Assembly (NCBI GenBank): GCA_949752745.1
Contig: OX457027.1
Location: forward strand, 81,461,214 to 81,525,213
Direction of reading: 5' to 3'
Source: Protula sp. h YS-2021
Taxonomy: Eukaryota; Annelida; Polychaeta; Sabellida; Serpulidae
DNA: 64,000 nt
Below the pieces are notes generated by a model. The model did no database searches. It saw only the letters and a list, made by a program, of their open reading frames with translations, and was not told the origin of the DNA. Of this stretch, positions 12,910 to 25,200 are shown in pieces (positions within the stretch are counted from its first letter, which is position 1; every line of letters starts with the position of its first letter). A program made the translations under genes and the position numbers.

Positions 12910-14035
12910 TCAGCCTGTAATGGTCGTTTCTGAAACCACGAACGGTTCCAATGAATATAGACCGGACAATTCATCCTGTGAAAAGTCTTTCAGAAAAGTA
13001 TTTAACAAAAGAGTTGGGGAAGACCAACAACCTGTTCTTAATATATTTGAAAGGGACACATTACGTACGGCCCTCAGGGAATTAGCTACTTGTCTTACCT
13101 GATGGGCTTTGACGTTAAGTTCCCCGGACGGAATCGGGTCAATTTGTGCCTCGTCATAGGCTGCCAAAATGATCTTTTCAATATAATTCGAGATCGACTG
13201 TTTCGAAAGATCTTTGTTAAATGTCGGCATAAAAGAAATGATGAGTGCGTTTTGATTCTTCGTTGTTTAGGCCTCTGACATTTCCAAATACTGACGTAAA
13301 GCCTTGAAGGGACACAGGGAGACTAAGCCGTCGGTATCGGGGTCATCTGGTAGGGATGGAAGGGTAATGTGATCGAACGTTCCCATTCCTGCTCTGGGAA
13401 CTAGGGTGACCTTCTCCCAAGTGCCCCTATCTTTATTTACCTTTCTGTCCAGCGCATGAATCTCACTTCTTCTCTTGCCTGACGCTAAAGCCAATAAAAA
13501 CGTGAACCTTAGTGTTGCATTTTTTTTGCTGAAATCACGTCTTTACTAAAATGTCTGGCCGTTGGAGATACCACAAGACTAAAGATAAGTCCCAGTGCGC
13601 TATGTTGGATGGGCATGGTGGGGAGTTTATTTTAAAATGTCTTACCAGCTGTGAGAGGGCTGCATCTTCGCCTGGGTCGTACCCTGTCGACGCTTTGAGA
13701 CTTGACCCGATAGCGGCCCTATAGCCCTCGATGGAACCTACCTTCAACTTTCCATCTGTACCTAGGTGATCGAGGGAGTCCGTTACCACTGCTGGGCTAG
13801 CCTGAGACGGGTCCAGCTCAGATCTGCTACACCAGGTGGCAAACTTATTCCACTGAGACCTGTAAACCTTGGCCGTAGAGCCCTTATGACTATTTACTAT
13901 TTTCGCCCTCACCTGTTTAGAGAAGCCCTTGTTTTTCAAGAAGGACTGGTCAGACACCAAAAGTGCAGATTCAGTAAGTGAGGGGAGGGGTGGAAGTGTT
14001 GCCAGTGGGGCTGTGATAGCAACTCCTTGTGGCAT
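12910..14035 (-). pseudogene. DIRS-type tyrosine recombinase, broken
   Basis: Three minus-strand frames together cover the domain. 14035-13535 has an N-terminal DNA-binding core (WNKFATWCSR, GSIEGYRAAI). 13494-13267 holds the first catalytic Arg (LASGKRRSEIHAL). 13230-12910 holds the HxxR box (KAHQVRQVA) and the W of GCWSSP. At the end, where family members have a Tyr nucleophile in an FY/HYLRD-like context, this copy reads NTFLKD with a TTT codon. A stop or frameshift separates each piece. The role in an active element would be integration of a circular cDNA. Family assignment is strong; the missing Tyr is read directly, and its meaning is inferred. Confidence 0.75.
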
Positions 14036-14059
14036 GGGATCTGTATCGACCTCACTACC

Positions 14060-15767
14060 TTACAATGGAGTAGGAGGGCGAACCGTGGTTTCAACTCGAT
14101 TACCCTTTGTATTACTTGCCCTACGATTGCCTGTGAGGGAAAGGCATACAGAACTCCGTCCCGTGGCCACTGACAATTGAGGGCGTCCACTGTCAAGGCT
14201 GCTAGATCCGGGCAAGGAGATACATACCGGGGCAGTTGGGTGGTCATAGCGTTTGGAAACAGATCCAGAGTCGTGGGACCCCATGGTGACTGGTGTATTT
14301 CCCATTGAAACGATCGATGGGATAGGCACCACACGGTGTTGATAACCCTGTCTGGAAGCTAAGTCCGCTAGAACGTTTAGTTTCCCGGCAAGGTGACGGG
14401 CTGAAACGGTTACCTGTTGCTCTCGGGCCCTGGTGAGAATCTGAAAAGCTAGTTTGGAAAGGGACCGTGATTTGGTCCCTCCCTGCTTGTTGAGATAAGC
14501 TATGGCTGTGGAATTGTCTAACCGAAATAGGACTGCCTTGTTTCTGAGCTGGTTGGTCAGTTTGGTCAGGGAAATCCAGACTACTCGGAGCTCCATCTAA
14601 TTTATGTGATAAGTCTGGAGCGAGGGAGGTCACTTGCCCTTCCATACCTGACCGTGCCAATAAATTCCCCACCCCGAGTGGGATGCGTCTGTTTGAATTT
14701 CTATCTCTGGGGTGGGGGGGGGGCATCCCTTCGGACATGACCTGCACATCGCACCGCCACTGTAGGGGCTTGTAGGGTTACCTGTTAACCTTGCATCTTT
14801 GCTGTAGTTGAACGACCCTGATGCAATGCCCACCTCACTTGGCTTTGGAATGGCCTGTAAAGGAGACAGCCCAGAGGGACTGTCTTTTCTGTTGCCACTA
14901 ACAGGCCTGAGAGGAATTCCATGGCCTGTAATCTTATCTTTTTCCCAGGGGGGATGGCCCTTATGGCCTTCGCAATTCTCTGTTAGCGTATTGGTGTAGG
15001 GAACGCCCTTGCTATTGCCAGGTCCCAAAATTCACCTAGAAAAGTAATTGACTGTTTGGGGGTTAGTTCATATTTGACCAGGCTTGCTACTGGACCTACT
15101 TCTAGTGCCTTGCGAACTAACGTCATCGTTTGGTTCTCGGTTACCTGCCTGTCTTGATTTGCAAGGAACCAATCATCTAGATACTGAAAGACTAACATCC
15201 CCTCCAGGCGTGCCCATGTTTTCAACACCTTCATGACCTTGGAGAAAACGTACGGGGCTGTACCCAGACCGAAGGGAAGTGCCAGAAACCAAAAACGTAT
15301 TTTCCCTACTTGAAAGGCCAGGAACTTTCTTGCCGAGCTGTGAAGAGGGATATGGAGATCGGAGAAATCTATGGAGGTACCCCACATCCCTTCCCGTAAC
15401 GACCCTTTTATCACCTGGGCCGTGTCCATCTGAAAGGTGACCACTCGGAGAAAACCGTTTATGGGGGAGAGGTCGATTACTAACCTCCACCAACCGGATT
15501 TCTTGGGGACAGAAAAACCCTGCTGAAAAAGCCCATTTGATTTTCTGGCATTTCCTCGATCGCCTGTTTTTTGTCAAGCTCAAGAACATTTCTTGAAGAG
15601 CTAGGTTCTTTTCCGACCCCTTGGGGTAAGAGGTGACCAGTTGCTTTGGCGCATGGGTGGTTAGGGGAATAGGGCACATGGGCCCGTTTTGGTCTCGTTT
15701 GAAAGGTAGAGAGTAACCCCTCTTCAGCTAACGCACTACCCTTCGAGACACCCCCATTTCTACCCAT
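14060..15767 (-). pseudogene. DIRS-type reverse transcriptase and RNase H, broken
   Basis: The reverse transcriptase has motif A (TSIDFSDLHIPL), motif B (LALPFGLGTAPYVFSKV) and the catalytic box FQYLDDWF between about 15444 and 14983. The upstream finger region (GFFSRVFLSPR) is in another frame, with a shift near 15480. The RNase H part follows at about 14596-14330, with VLFRLDNSTAIAYLNKQGG and RHLAGKLNVLADLASR. The two parts lie in different frames. The protein would copy element RNA into cDNA. The YLDD box and the linked recombinase support DIRS over LTR elements. It is inactive because of the shifts. Confidence 0.8.
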
Positions 15768-15802
15768 TGCTGATAAAACTTTCCTAGTCTCCCTCCTACG
15801 GG

Positions 15803-17946
15803 CTAGGAGGCGTTTAAGGAGAGTACATTTTCCAATTCTTTTAAGTTTGTTAAAGTATCGTCAGGAGATGAGAGAATCTCGTGACGGTACTTTGATTGGT
15901 TGCTACCTGAACGACTGTGGAGATGGCCCTCTGTTTTGCTGCCGGAGTTGGGTTTCGGTCTCTTAACAGGGGGCTCTTGTAGTTGCGCTCTCGGTTTGGC
16001 CTGTGTCGGTGAGGACTGCTGCGGTCGCTTCCTCTTCAGTGGACGCTTGAACGAGGAATGAGACATCCTGGACATGAGGGCATAATCCTGGGAAAATGAG
16101 CGACTTTCCTGGTTCACCCTCTCTACCTCGGCGGGAGGAAATAGTTTCCGTTCCCCCTGAATGGGGGCGTGGCGCAGATCCCGTAAACCTTTTGACACTG
16201 GACCAGCAGTGCTGTAGAAAGGCGTCTCGACGTAAGAAGACCATTGACGTCATCAAAAGGTAGAAAGTTTGACCACGTCTCGGGTAGCTAAGGCCAGGCA
16301 TTCCATCAGTTTAGAAGACACAGCATCACTGAGGCGAAGCTCTTCCCAACGGGTCTTCAGTGCCTTGAGTGTGTGATCTTGAAACGACATAATGTTCAGG
16401 ATGTGACGAGAAGACGCCTCAATGGTCTTGGCGTCTTTCTCCACTAATGGAATGTCCGAGTCACTACGCACTGTAGGCCTCCAGACTGTCCGCTTCACGG
16501 GTTGTTCCAGTGCCTCGAGGGGAATTTGTTCATCCTCTGACCGATATGGGCCTCGTCGTACTAGGCAGTGCTTAGATAAGTGAAACCGTGACAGTGTACG
16601 ACCCTCACCGGCGTCCATCTTCTTTAATTCTTTCGCGCGAACCGTGACAGCATGCGCAACGCCCTCGCTGGTGGCTAGTGCAGTGAAGCAGTCCTGTTGT
16701 GATGCAGCGGCCTGAGATGTCATACGAATGGGCGGATCCTCTTTATCTAAATGTGGGGAGCCACAGAAGACCTCTGCTAAGGGGGCTATCTCTTGAATGG
16801 CATCCCTGAACGGTACGCCTTCGGTGTTCCAGTGCGATCATGGAAGCGGAACTCGAGGGGGTTGCAGCCTCGACCGACGGGGTAAGGTCTGGTGGAGAGG
16901 GAGTTCGGATAGGGCGTCTGTCCGCTGCCTCTGGGTCTCTCCAAAGTCTTTTCCCCCGGCCTGGGGACCGTACCTGATCCATTGCCCTTAATGGTAGATG
17001 GAAACGGGAATGCACAGGTGTGCCATCGGATTCTCCTTCCACATCCTCAACCTCCGACTCCAACTCATCAGATCCTGCTTCTGGGAGCTGCGATGTAGTA
17101 GTTTTGACGTTTGGGGTTCCCCTGATGGGGTGTAAATTTCCCTGTCTCTATTCCTTGGAACTGTGGCGAGAGGGGAAGTTTCCATCAACCCGATTTCCGC
17201 GTCCTCCTCTAGTAAAGCAGAGACTTGACCCGAGGGGAGAGGGGGCACGCCCACGGAATCCTCTTCACTGATGGTGACCGTCTCGGGAATTTACATCTTG
17301 GAATCCAGTGGGAGGTGTGGTGGGGTCGAGCCCGACATCGCTGCCACTGGCTGATCATTCGGAGGAGGTCGAGAATCTGTAGGTGATGCTCTGGGCTTCT
17401 GTTGCTGACTAAGCAGATGTTCCTGCTTCTGTACTTGATGTTGTAAATCAAAAAGTTGCTTTTGCAGGTGCGACTGCAGGGACAAAAGCTGAAAAATCAC
17501 TCGGGAGACGTTGTAGCTGGGGAGGGGGATAAATGCTCTCGCGGGGGAATGCCTAGTTGGCCTGACATCGCCTAAAGAACTGTCGTCGTGTCCTTGTGTG
17601 TAACAGTCACTTGTTCCACGGAAGGAGACTTGAATGCACCTTCCGGACTGCCAATGGGTTTCAGTCTGGGAGATGATGCCCATGCCTCTCGGAGAAGATC
17701 CCGTTCTTTCCCTTCCGGGATATCCACTTTTGCTATAATCTCAGAAAAAGCACGTCCCTTACTCTTGGAATTTTTATGTCTCTTGGATGATGATGTAGCA
17801 TCCGATTCTGCTACAGTGTCCACGTGCACACTTTTTGAGACCTGGCTCAGAATAACGGCCCTGGCCCTTTCCATTTCGGGCATGGGTCCGTCTTGCCTCG
17901 GATGGTACCCTCGGAACATCTGACCATAACGGGAAAATGGTCCCAA
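15803..17946 (-). pseudogene. DIRS gag-like region, broken
   Basis: Minus-strand pieces at 17946-17572, 17683-17291, 17063-16743, 16723-16253 and 16198-15803 lie upstream of the RT. They are rich in Ser, Lys, Arg and Glu, with a helical stretch (SSKLMECLALATRDVVKL) and basic patches (SFKRPLKRKRPQQ). No zinc knuckle is visible. I call it gag-like from its position and composition only. The frame changes several times, so it cannot be read as one protein. Confidence 0.5.
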
Positions 17947-18180
17947 TGGGCCAAGAATGGTCTTTTCGTACCTGTGACCGTATTACTACAACGAGCAAAC
18001 GGTCCTGTCGAATTTATGTCACTTAGGCTCCATAAATTTATCACAACGCACAGTAATAGAGAAAATAATCCATTAGGTAGTGAATTAAAGTAAAATATGA
18101 AGCAATTCGCATCTTAACGCAGTTCCCTTGCTGCAAAAAACCGGCAGCACACAGAATGGCGTGTTGTAGTGACGCCACTC

Positions 18181-18343
18181 AAAAAGGGAATGGCTATACT
18201 ACGAGACTAGCAGACGATGTCTCAGTCATTCTGATTGGTCGAAGGATGGATGGAAGGATAAGTGATCTCGAACTGCAACACAAAAAGTTCTTTTTTATTT
18301 TGCATGGTAAATATTACTGGAAGGGAACCCATTAAAAGTGGAG
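18181..18343. repeat. Right inverted terminal repeat of the DIRS-like element
   Basis: This stretch is the inverted counterpart of 11602-11763, from AAAAAGGGAATGGCTATACT to ATTAAAAGTGGAG, with a few percent mismatches. It would be the 5' end of the minus-strand element. Confidence 0.75.
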
Positions 18344-18419
18344 ATAAGCGAATTTAAAGCTTTGGCGAAGTAAAAAAAGTGGTTTATATGGATTCCGGTA
18401 TATATAGCAACGTTACAGG

Positions 18420-18616
18420 TGCATTACTACTGCTACTTCTACTACTACTGTTACTACTACGACTTCTACTGTTACCACTTCTGCTATTACTCCTACTGGT
18501 ACTATTACTGCAATTGCTTCTGCTGGTGCTTCTACTAAAAAAAACAATTACTACTACTGCTATTATTACTATTACTACCACTACAACTACTACTACCACT
18601 ACTACTACTACTGCTA
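18420..18616. repeat. Imperfect CTA/CTT/CTG trinucleotide microsatellite
   Basis: This is a run of TAC/CTA-type triplets broken by CTG, CTT and ATT triplets. It gives Leu-rich and Thr-rich frames on plus and Ser/Arg-rich or Val-rich frames on minus, none of which I consider genes. Confidence 0.9.
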
Positions 18617-18732
18617 AAACGACGTTGTGGGGTACTTTGTACAGCTATTCAAATTTCCCCATTCTTTTCTTTGAATCCTGAAATTGCAACAAGATGCCAA
18701 TAATTTCATAACTTCACGCTTTTAGCATCCAT

Positions 18733-18738
18733 TTTATT
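18733..18738 (-). terminator. Candidate polyadenylation signal of the FAD monooxygenase gene
   Basis: AATAAA on the minus strand lies about 370 nt past the stop codon at 19104. It is the first clean hexamer I noticed there. This is inference from position only. Confidence 0.35.
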
Positions 18739-19103
18739 ATCTTTTACAAAAAATATACTTGTTTGTCGTCAAATATTTCCTATATAAAACCGCAATTTAC
18801 GTTTGAGTGAGACAGGTAGGTCCTATAACGATATACGCTGCAGTGAGTTGTTTTCCGCAAGTGTTTGCACAAATCAAGAAGTAAGACAGGGCCTGATCTA
18901 TAATTATTATAACTTGAATAGCTCAAATTCACGTCATAAGCAAAAACACTTGAACATACAGTCATGTCGTCACAATGACCCACGTTTGTGACGTAAATTT
19001 GCTTATGAGATCTGGGAGTGTATCCACCGGTATCACTCACTTATAATGTACATTAGAGAAATAGGAGCATAAAAATTGTAGAATAATCGGCTGTTTGATA
19101 ATT

Positions 19104-19285
19104 CTATTCTTCAAATATGTGTTCCGTGAGGCACGTTGATAAGTACTGCTCCGTCAAAGCTTTGGTGTGACAATGCTTGTACATGAGAGCCGATTCTATT
19201 TCAGTATCGTTTCCTGCCGTGGCCGCTAGGTGAAGAAAGTGCGCTAGTGTCGCTAATCCCTCCACACCAACGTTGATGTCCAGAC
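19104..19285 (-). CDS. FAD monooxygenase exon 4
   Basis: It starts after GCTTTCAG and completes a Gly codon with exon 3. It reads LDINVGVEGLATLAHFL and a helical tail to the TAG at 19106-19104. This is the C-terminal exon; no further domain follows. Confidence 0.75.
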
Positions 19286-22200
19286 CTGAAAGCAATCCAG
19301 GCAGAGTCTATATATAATAAAAGGAAATGGATATACGCAGCGTGTTTATATAATAAAATGAAATGGATATATGCAGAGTGTTTATATAATAAAATCGAAT
19401 AGATATACGCAGAATGTCTACTTCATAAAACAGTTATGCATATATAACCCTCTGATAGTTTAACGTCTTTAGATAAAAATGTGTAATTTAACATTAGGAA
19501 GTGAAAGTGTTGGAGTGATCACAATTACATATGTCACAGAAACTTCTGCATCGAACTGGCGTGCAAGTAAAACCTGAACTCACCTGTGTGTAAATTCAAT
19601 GTCCTCGCCGCCTCGCCTTCCGTCGCAACAAAGACGTCACCTTCTTCACAATACGTCACTGTTTCTAGGCGCTCCGATAGCTTGATGTCAAATAGCCGAG
19701 GGCTGAAGCGCATGTGACGTAACGCTGACGTATCTGAGATGACACTCTCGTCAGCACTTTTGTACATGTTGAAGCATACTTGAAATATGTTCCTCATCAC
19801 CTGTGGAAGTGTAAGAATGCTGTTGTCAGGGTGGTTAAAAGAAGACGATGGTATCTATGCAACCAGAAACGATTAGGTCATCTCGTATTAAATACTATCC
19901 AGCTAAACATTCGAAAATATCTTATGGAGTTTTTTTCGTTCGTTTTCATTTTTTCCATTAAGCAGGATCTGGAACATTAGATTCTGCCCAAGTGAAGAAA
20001 TTTATGTCTTTGGCTATGACATTAATGGTCTCACTGGCCAACAGGTTTGAAGGAGAATGATACCCGACAGGAAAATACCCAATCGGATAATACCTGACAG
20101 GACAATACCCGGCTGGATGATACGGGACAGGACAGTACCCTGATGTCTTCTGGCCTGAAGGACCGATCTAATTATAACCCAACGTCAAGCTTTATTCAAG
20201 AATTTCTGTTGTAAAAAGGTAAGATGACTCGACTATGAATATGATCGGCATAACCAGTAAACATTGCAATGTTGAAGCAAAGCTGGAGAGAAGTCGCACC
20301 TGACGCCTAATCAAAGCTGGATTTTGGTTGTGTTCGGCAGTTGCAACAACGCCTGCCTTTCGACATTGGATAAATGTCGAATACCCCAGGTCTAATCAAC
20401 GTTGCGTAAAGGTTGCAAATGGAAGTCGTAAAAAAGGTCTATCCCCTGGACGTTGTCCAGATGTCCGAAAAGCGATGTTGCTGGACGTTGGAAAAGTATT
20501 AATATAGAATCGCTGTCTGGATGGCGACAATCATAGTGTGGTGACCCCTGCGTGTGCCATAATCTTGGGTTATTCAGTCACGCAGAATATCCATTAAAGT
20601 CAATTTCGATGAATACTTTCGAAAGTGGATGTGAAAAAAGCTCTTGAAATTCTCTTGTTTAAAGGGACTAGTCATGGCTACTATTTCTGGCGAGCAATAA
20701 CACGAGAAGATTTCTTTTGGTTGTGGCTCCAACGTCGATTTTCCGATGTGTATTCAACATTGCACCAAGGACGTTGATTACACGTCGGAGAAAGTTGAGT
20801 TTTGGTTGCGACCAAAAGCAACGTTTAAACAAGGTTAGTTATTCAGAAACCTTTGTCTGAAGCCAAAAAATGTTTGATTTTGGGTCATCATTAGATCGGT
20901 CCACTCACTCGTTTGTGACCAACTGACTGTGCTCTTTCTAAGTCGTGGTAGCGGGTCTCATAGGCCGCAGTTAATAGTATAATGTGCATACTTCTTACTC
21001 CCCCCCCCCCCCCACAGTTCTGCCACACCCCTGTCACCTCAACACAGGCTATTTTGACTTGTAACTTTGAACAGACGACTTACATTAAAGGCTCTATTTT
21101 CAGAAAACCATCCCAACAAAAATCTTTCCAGCCAACATTTTCAAACCACAGAGTTTACAACGCAGTTCTCTAGCTTTTGATGGATGGTCCGGTTTGATTA
21201 CACAGTTACACAACATTACCCATTATCTTCTTTAAAAAAGGAAAGAAAGAAAAAACTACGAACACTCCGAGGCAGTGGCGGCTGTGGTAGAAATATATGT
21301 CTTTACAGTCACTTAGCTGCAACAGGCCTTCAGTCAATAATTAAATAGCCATTCTACGTGCCGGGAAACGCCAAACAGACTGCTAAGTGGCTGACAAACA
21401 AAAGAGGTAAAAATTGCTTTTAACGCGCCTTTCTGTTCCATTTAGTTTTTTTGTGTTATTAGAAAGTGGTGAATTCAATCTTGTCACAAAGCGAGAACCC
21501 ATATCTTGCCCGTTTTGATTTATTTTTACAGAACTGCCGAAAGTTCAGTGCCTTACGAGTACTTCGGCATTTAAATTGGATCACACCAAATTCAGAATCA
21601 AATTTTCTAAGACACCCAAGTAACACCAATTTCCCTCCAGACGGATCGATGCTGCCACGGAAAAACACTGAGTCGTGATCTAAGTTGGATACGCTGGATT
21701 TTGTTTCAGTCATGAAACTGGAAACATCCCAGTAACAATTTTGACATTGAATGTCGACTTGAGTTTGCGACGTCGACCTGACCAAAACGTCTAATAAACG
21801 TCCTTGACACAACGTTGAATGGACGCGGATGATAAATATCGTTGTTTAAGACGTTGATCTTGGTCGCAACCGAAATCACACTCTCTCTGAGATCTAATCA
21901 CCATCTTTGGTGCAGCGTTGCATAGACGTCGGGTCACCACCAAACAAAAACCTACTCCTGTTATCGCTCGCCGGAAATGGAAGCCAAGGCAGTCCGCTTC
22001 TAAAATAGACCAATATTGGGGCGCAAAATGCGTGAATTTTAAAAGAGCACAATTGAGTTTTATCTCTCCTGCTTTGCAAAAACATTCATGAAAATAGATT
22101 TCATACATATACTGTGTTACCCCTGATGACGCAAGGGTGGGGATAGTTTAACGGAGGCATGACTTGGTCACTTCATGGTTGTCACTAACTAGATTTCGAT

Positions 22201-25200
22201 TCCAAATTAATATTTAAAGACGTCGGTAGAATGTTGCTCTCACAACGCCTGTACAACTTCGGAAGATAGACGGTGTTTCAAGTCCCATTTGCGAACTCTC
22301 CACAATGTTGATTAGGCGTTGCTTAATCAAAGTTCAACGTCGCCAGATAGATTTTCTTCCGACATCCATAGACCACCAAAAGACGACGTTGATTCGACGT
22401 TCAGTGTGACGTAATCACCATCCGTTATACAGCATGGCTTTTCGACGTTTCAGTCCTACGTCGTGGCGACGGCATTTCATTAACCGGATGCGGCACATCT
22501 GTCGTATATTGGCATTATACCGTATAAAGTTTTAATCCCTAAAGCACAACAATTTCAGTGGGACGGAAGGAATGGCAGATGCACTGACGGACAGATGGAC
22601 GGGCGGGCAGATGGACTGAAGGGCACATGGACTGACGTACAGAGAGCATTTTGTAGTCCCCTGCCTGGAGGAAGGAGGGGGAGGGAGGAAATGCAAGTTC
22701 GATAAAAGTTCGGAATAAGGTCAGGGTTAGGGTTAGGAATAATCAACCGCTTAAGACTGCCATTGAACACAACTCGTCCTCGGCCTCCTTCGGACTGCAG
22801 TTTAATGGAGCTTTTATCTAAATGGACATTTCTTTGAGCGTTCTCATAGATTTTATGTTCATACTGATAATCCCGGTATGTCATTTCTTGCATGCTATAA
22901 ACTTAAGCGGTTACAAAATAATGGCCGGAGGGAGAGGAAGGGGTAGAGGGTGAACAAAGAGGACGGATATGAACATATTCTACTTGTGTAAATAATTTCT
23001 TGAGTAACGCCGATGAGCAACGCCAAGTTATCGTTTAAATAGATTGGTGTAACCGCCAGGGGCGACTCAGATAAAATCAAACCATTACGAAAGAACTTTG
23101 AAACTGATTATTCAAAATTAAATGCTGAATCCAGAATTTTTTTTGATCATAACTCTTGGCGAAGACTCATTTTGAATAATCAGTAGTATGTATGCGTAGT
23201 ATGCACATGCGTATGTGGAAGACATGTTCCCTAGTGATCTAAATAAAACAGTACGAACTCTAATAGACAGACTAAAATAAATCAACAATAAATAAATAAA
23301 AAAAACTAGTTTTTATAGTTGTTGTTGTCTGTCAAAGCATTCTAATGATGCGACACGTTTATATATATATATATATTCTTTTTAAGACTTTGTGACGTAC
23401 TAACCGATCTATCGTAAAGTGTCCTCAGTTTTTTCACAATTCTCGTGTCCACTTTCGCCACCACAAGAGTGAGATACCGGTGTCTTTTGCTGCCAAATAT
23501 TTTCAAGTGAAAATTCTTCTTTGGATCTGTCTCCATTTTCTCTTCAGTCTCATTTGCATATGCACATAAATTAAAGGTCAAATTATGAATTCGTATTTCC
23601 GGAATAGGCACTGCGCATGCGTCTGTACGCTCAATGGCGGCCACTGCACCATAGGCGCGGCATGGGTGCTGCCTGTAATCCTCACTCATGCCATATATGG
23701 AAGCAGTACGGCCCTGCGCCCCGTCACACGCTAGCACCACGTGGCGATGGTGTGTTCTCTTGCTGACGTCACAAACCGTTTCAGCTGTAAACTAGAACAA
23801 CTCATGCATATGAATACAGATTCAATGTGGTATTCAGAATAAATAACAAACATAGACAAAAGCTACTCACAACACTTACTTAACAAAGTCAAGTGATTTT
23901 ATATTGTAAAATGCAATGAAATGTTTAAAAGAGTTTAATTACGTTCTAAGAATGGAAATACGACGCATGCATCTATCTGACCATGGAATCTAATGTCAAG
24001 GGGACAAGGTCACATTGCTGGTAACCGCAAGACGCGACCAGACTGATGAAATCCATTCACATGGTCCCCCTTTTGACACACCACACTGTTCCTAATTACA
24101 CCCTACAGCCTCGTGTTTTGAAGTTTCCCGCCTGCTCAGCAGTTTCAAAGGCTGCTGGAAGGGTAATAAGTTGCTTTTGAGCTGTCGCAAAAAATCTAGG
24201 TAATTTTCACTCAGTGAAGCGATACCCGGTTTTTATAGAAATACTGTCTTCGTTCCAAATTAGTGTGGTTGTCAGGAAGATTGTTGATTACGGAGACACA
24301 CTGTCACCCTTCGTCAATGCTTAAGCGGAGTTTTCCCATATTCTCTGGTTTTTTCAGCGACAAATCTTTCATACTATCAAGGTCTGCAAGGTTACAAAAC
24401 TGATGAAAATTAAGATGGCTTTTATACCTTTCAGTTCATAAATTAAATGATAGGAGTATTTTATGGCAAACGACATTTTGCTAGTCAATTCCCAAGCATC
24501 TCAAGAGAAATAGAGCAAATTAATTAGATTTATCACCAGAACTCAGTTCCATTTCTGTTACCAAACAGAAGACTGATTTAATGCTACAGCTGGAAAATGG
24601 GCGTAAAATGCCCACACCAAATTGCTTGTCACTAGTATGACTAGAAAATACTGGATGTGAGGCTTTTTATTTCATAATCTACTTTCTGTTCTTTAAAATT
24701 CCTAACATTTTTATAGCATTTTTGAAACGATTTATAATAAGCTAAGGCGGGACGAGGGCCGGGGGAGGGGTGGAGGGGGGGGGGGAGCGTAAGCTCTTAC
24801 GGAAATAAGACCATTTTCGGTTTAATCTTCTTTCTGAACTGAGTTCCCCGAGGATGTTGTGAGAAATGATAGCAGGATTCAGTCTTTGGTGCAATCTTAT
24901 CACTGGTGGTGGTTTTGGTACAAGTTGTAACATTTCACACATCTATCTTGATTTTGCAGCGTCGAAATAAGTCGGCTTCTGCGGTCGATAATTGTTCAAT
25001 TTTTGTTCTGAGTCCAAGAAATCCGACAACTGCGACCTCAGAAGAACCCACTTCCCTTTTTTATTTGTGTGTTTTTTTTTCTTTGAATCTTTAAGCCAGA
25101 TTCAAACATCAGTGACAACAAATACATCATTGGATGCTCTTTCTTCATTTCAGTAACTAGCTAAAACATATTGATTTGCAATTAGATTCGCTGATTTCAC

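Larger units (their letters stand above)
11602..18343 (-). mobile_element. Decayed DIRS-like tyrosine-recombinase retrotransposon
   Basis: On the minus strand a gag-like region, reverse transcriptase, RNase H and a tyrosine recombinase follow in that order, the DIRS arrangement. No aspartic protease or DDE integrase is seen. The ends are inverted repeats of about 163 bp (11602-11763 and 18181-18343) rather than LTRs, as known for DIRS elements, which circularise and integrate by recombinase. Frames are broken repeatedly, and the catalytic Tyr position of the recombinase reads Phe, so this copy is dead. The 16-mer GGGACCGAAACGGTCC occurs twice near the 3' end (12526-12541 and 12717-12732) and could belong to an internal complementary region. 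Exact outer limits are uncertain because the left end is compound. Confidence 0.8.

Noticed and set aside
11602..18343. LTR retrotransposon
   Set aside because: Ends are inverted, a tyrosine recombinase replaces the integrase, and no aspartic protease is seen; DIRS type fits better.
18379..18681. Leu-rich or Ser-rich frames
   Set aside because: Trinucleotide microsatellite translated.
22720..22740. Telomere-like TTAGGG repeats
   Set aside because: Only two units; chance or interstitial remnant.
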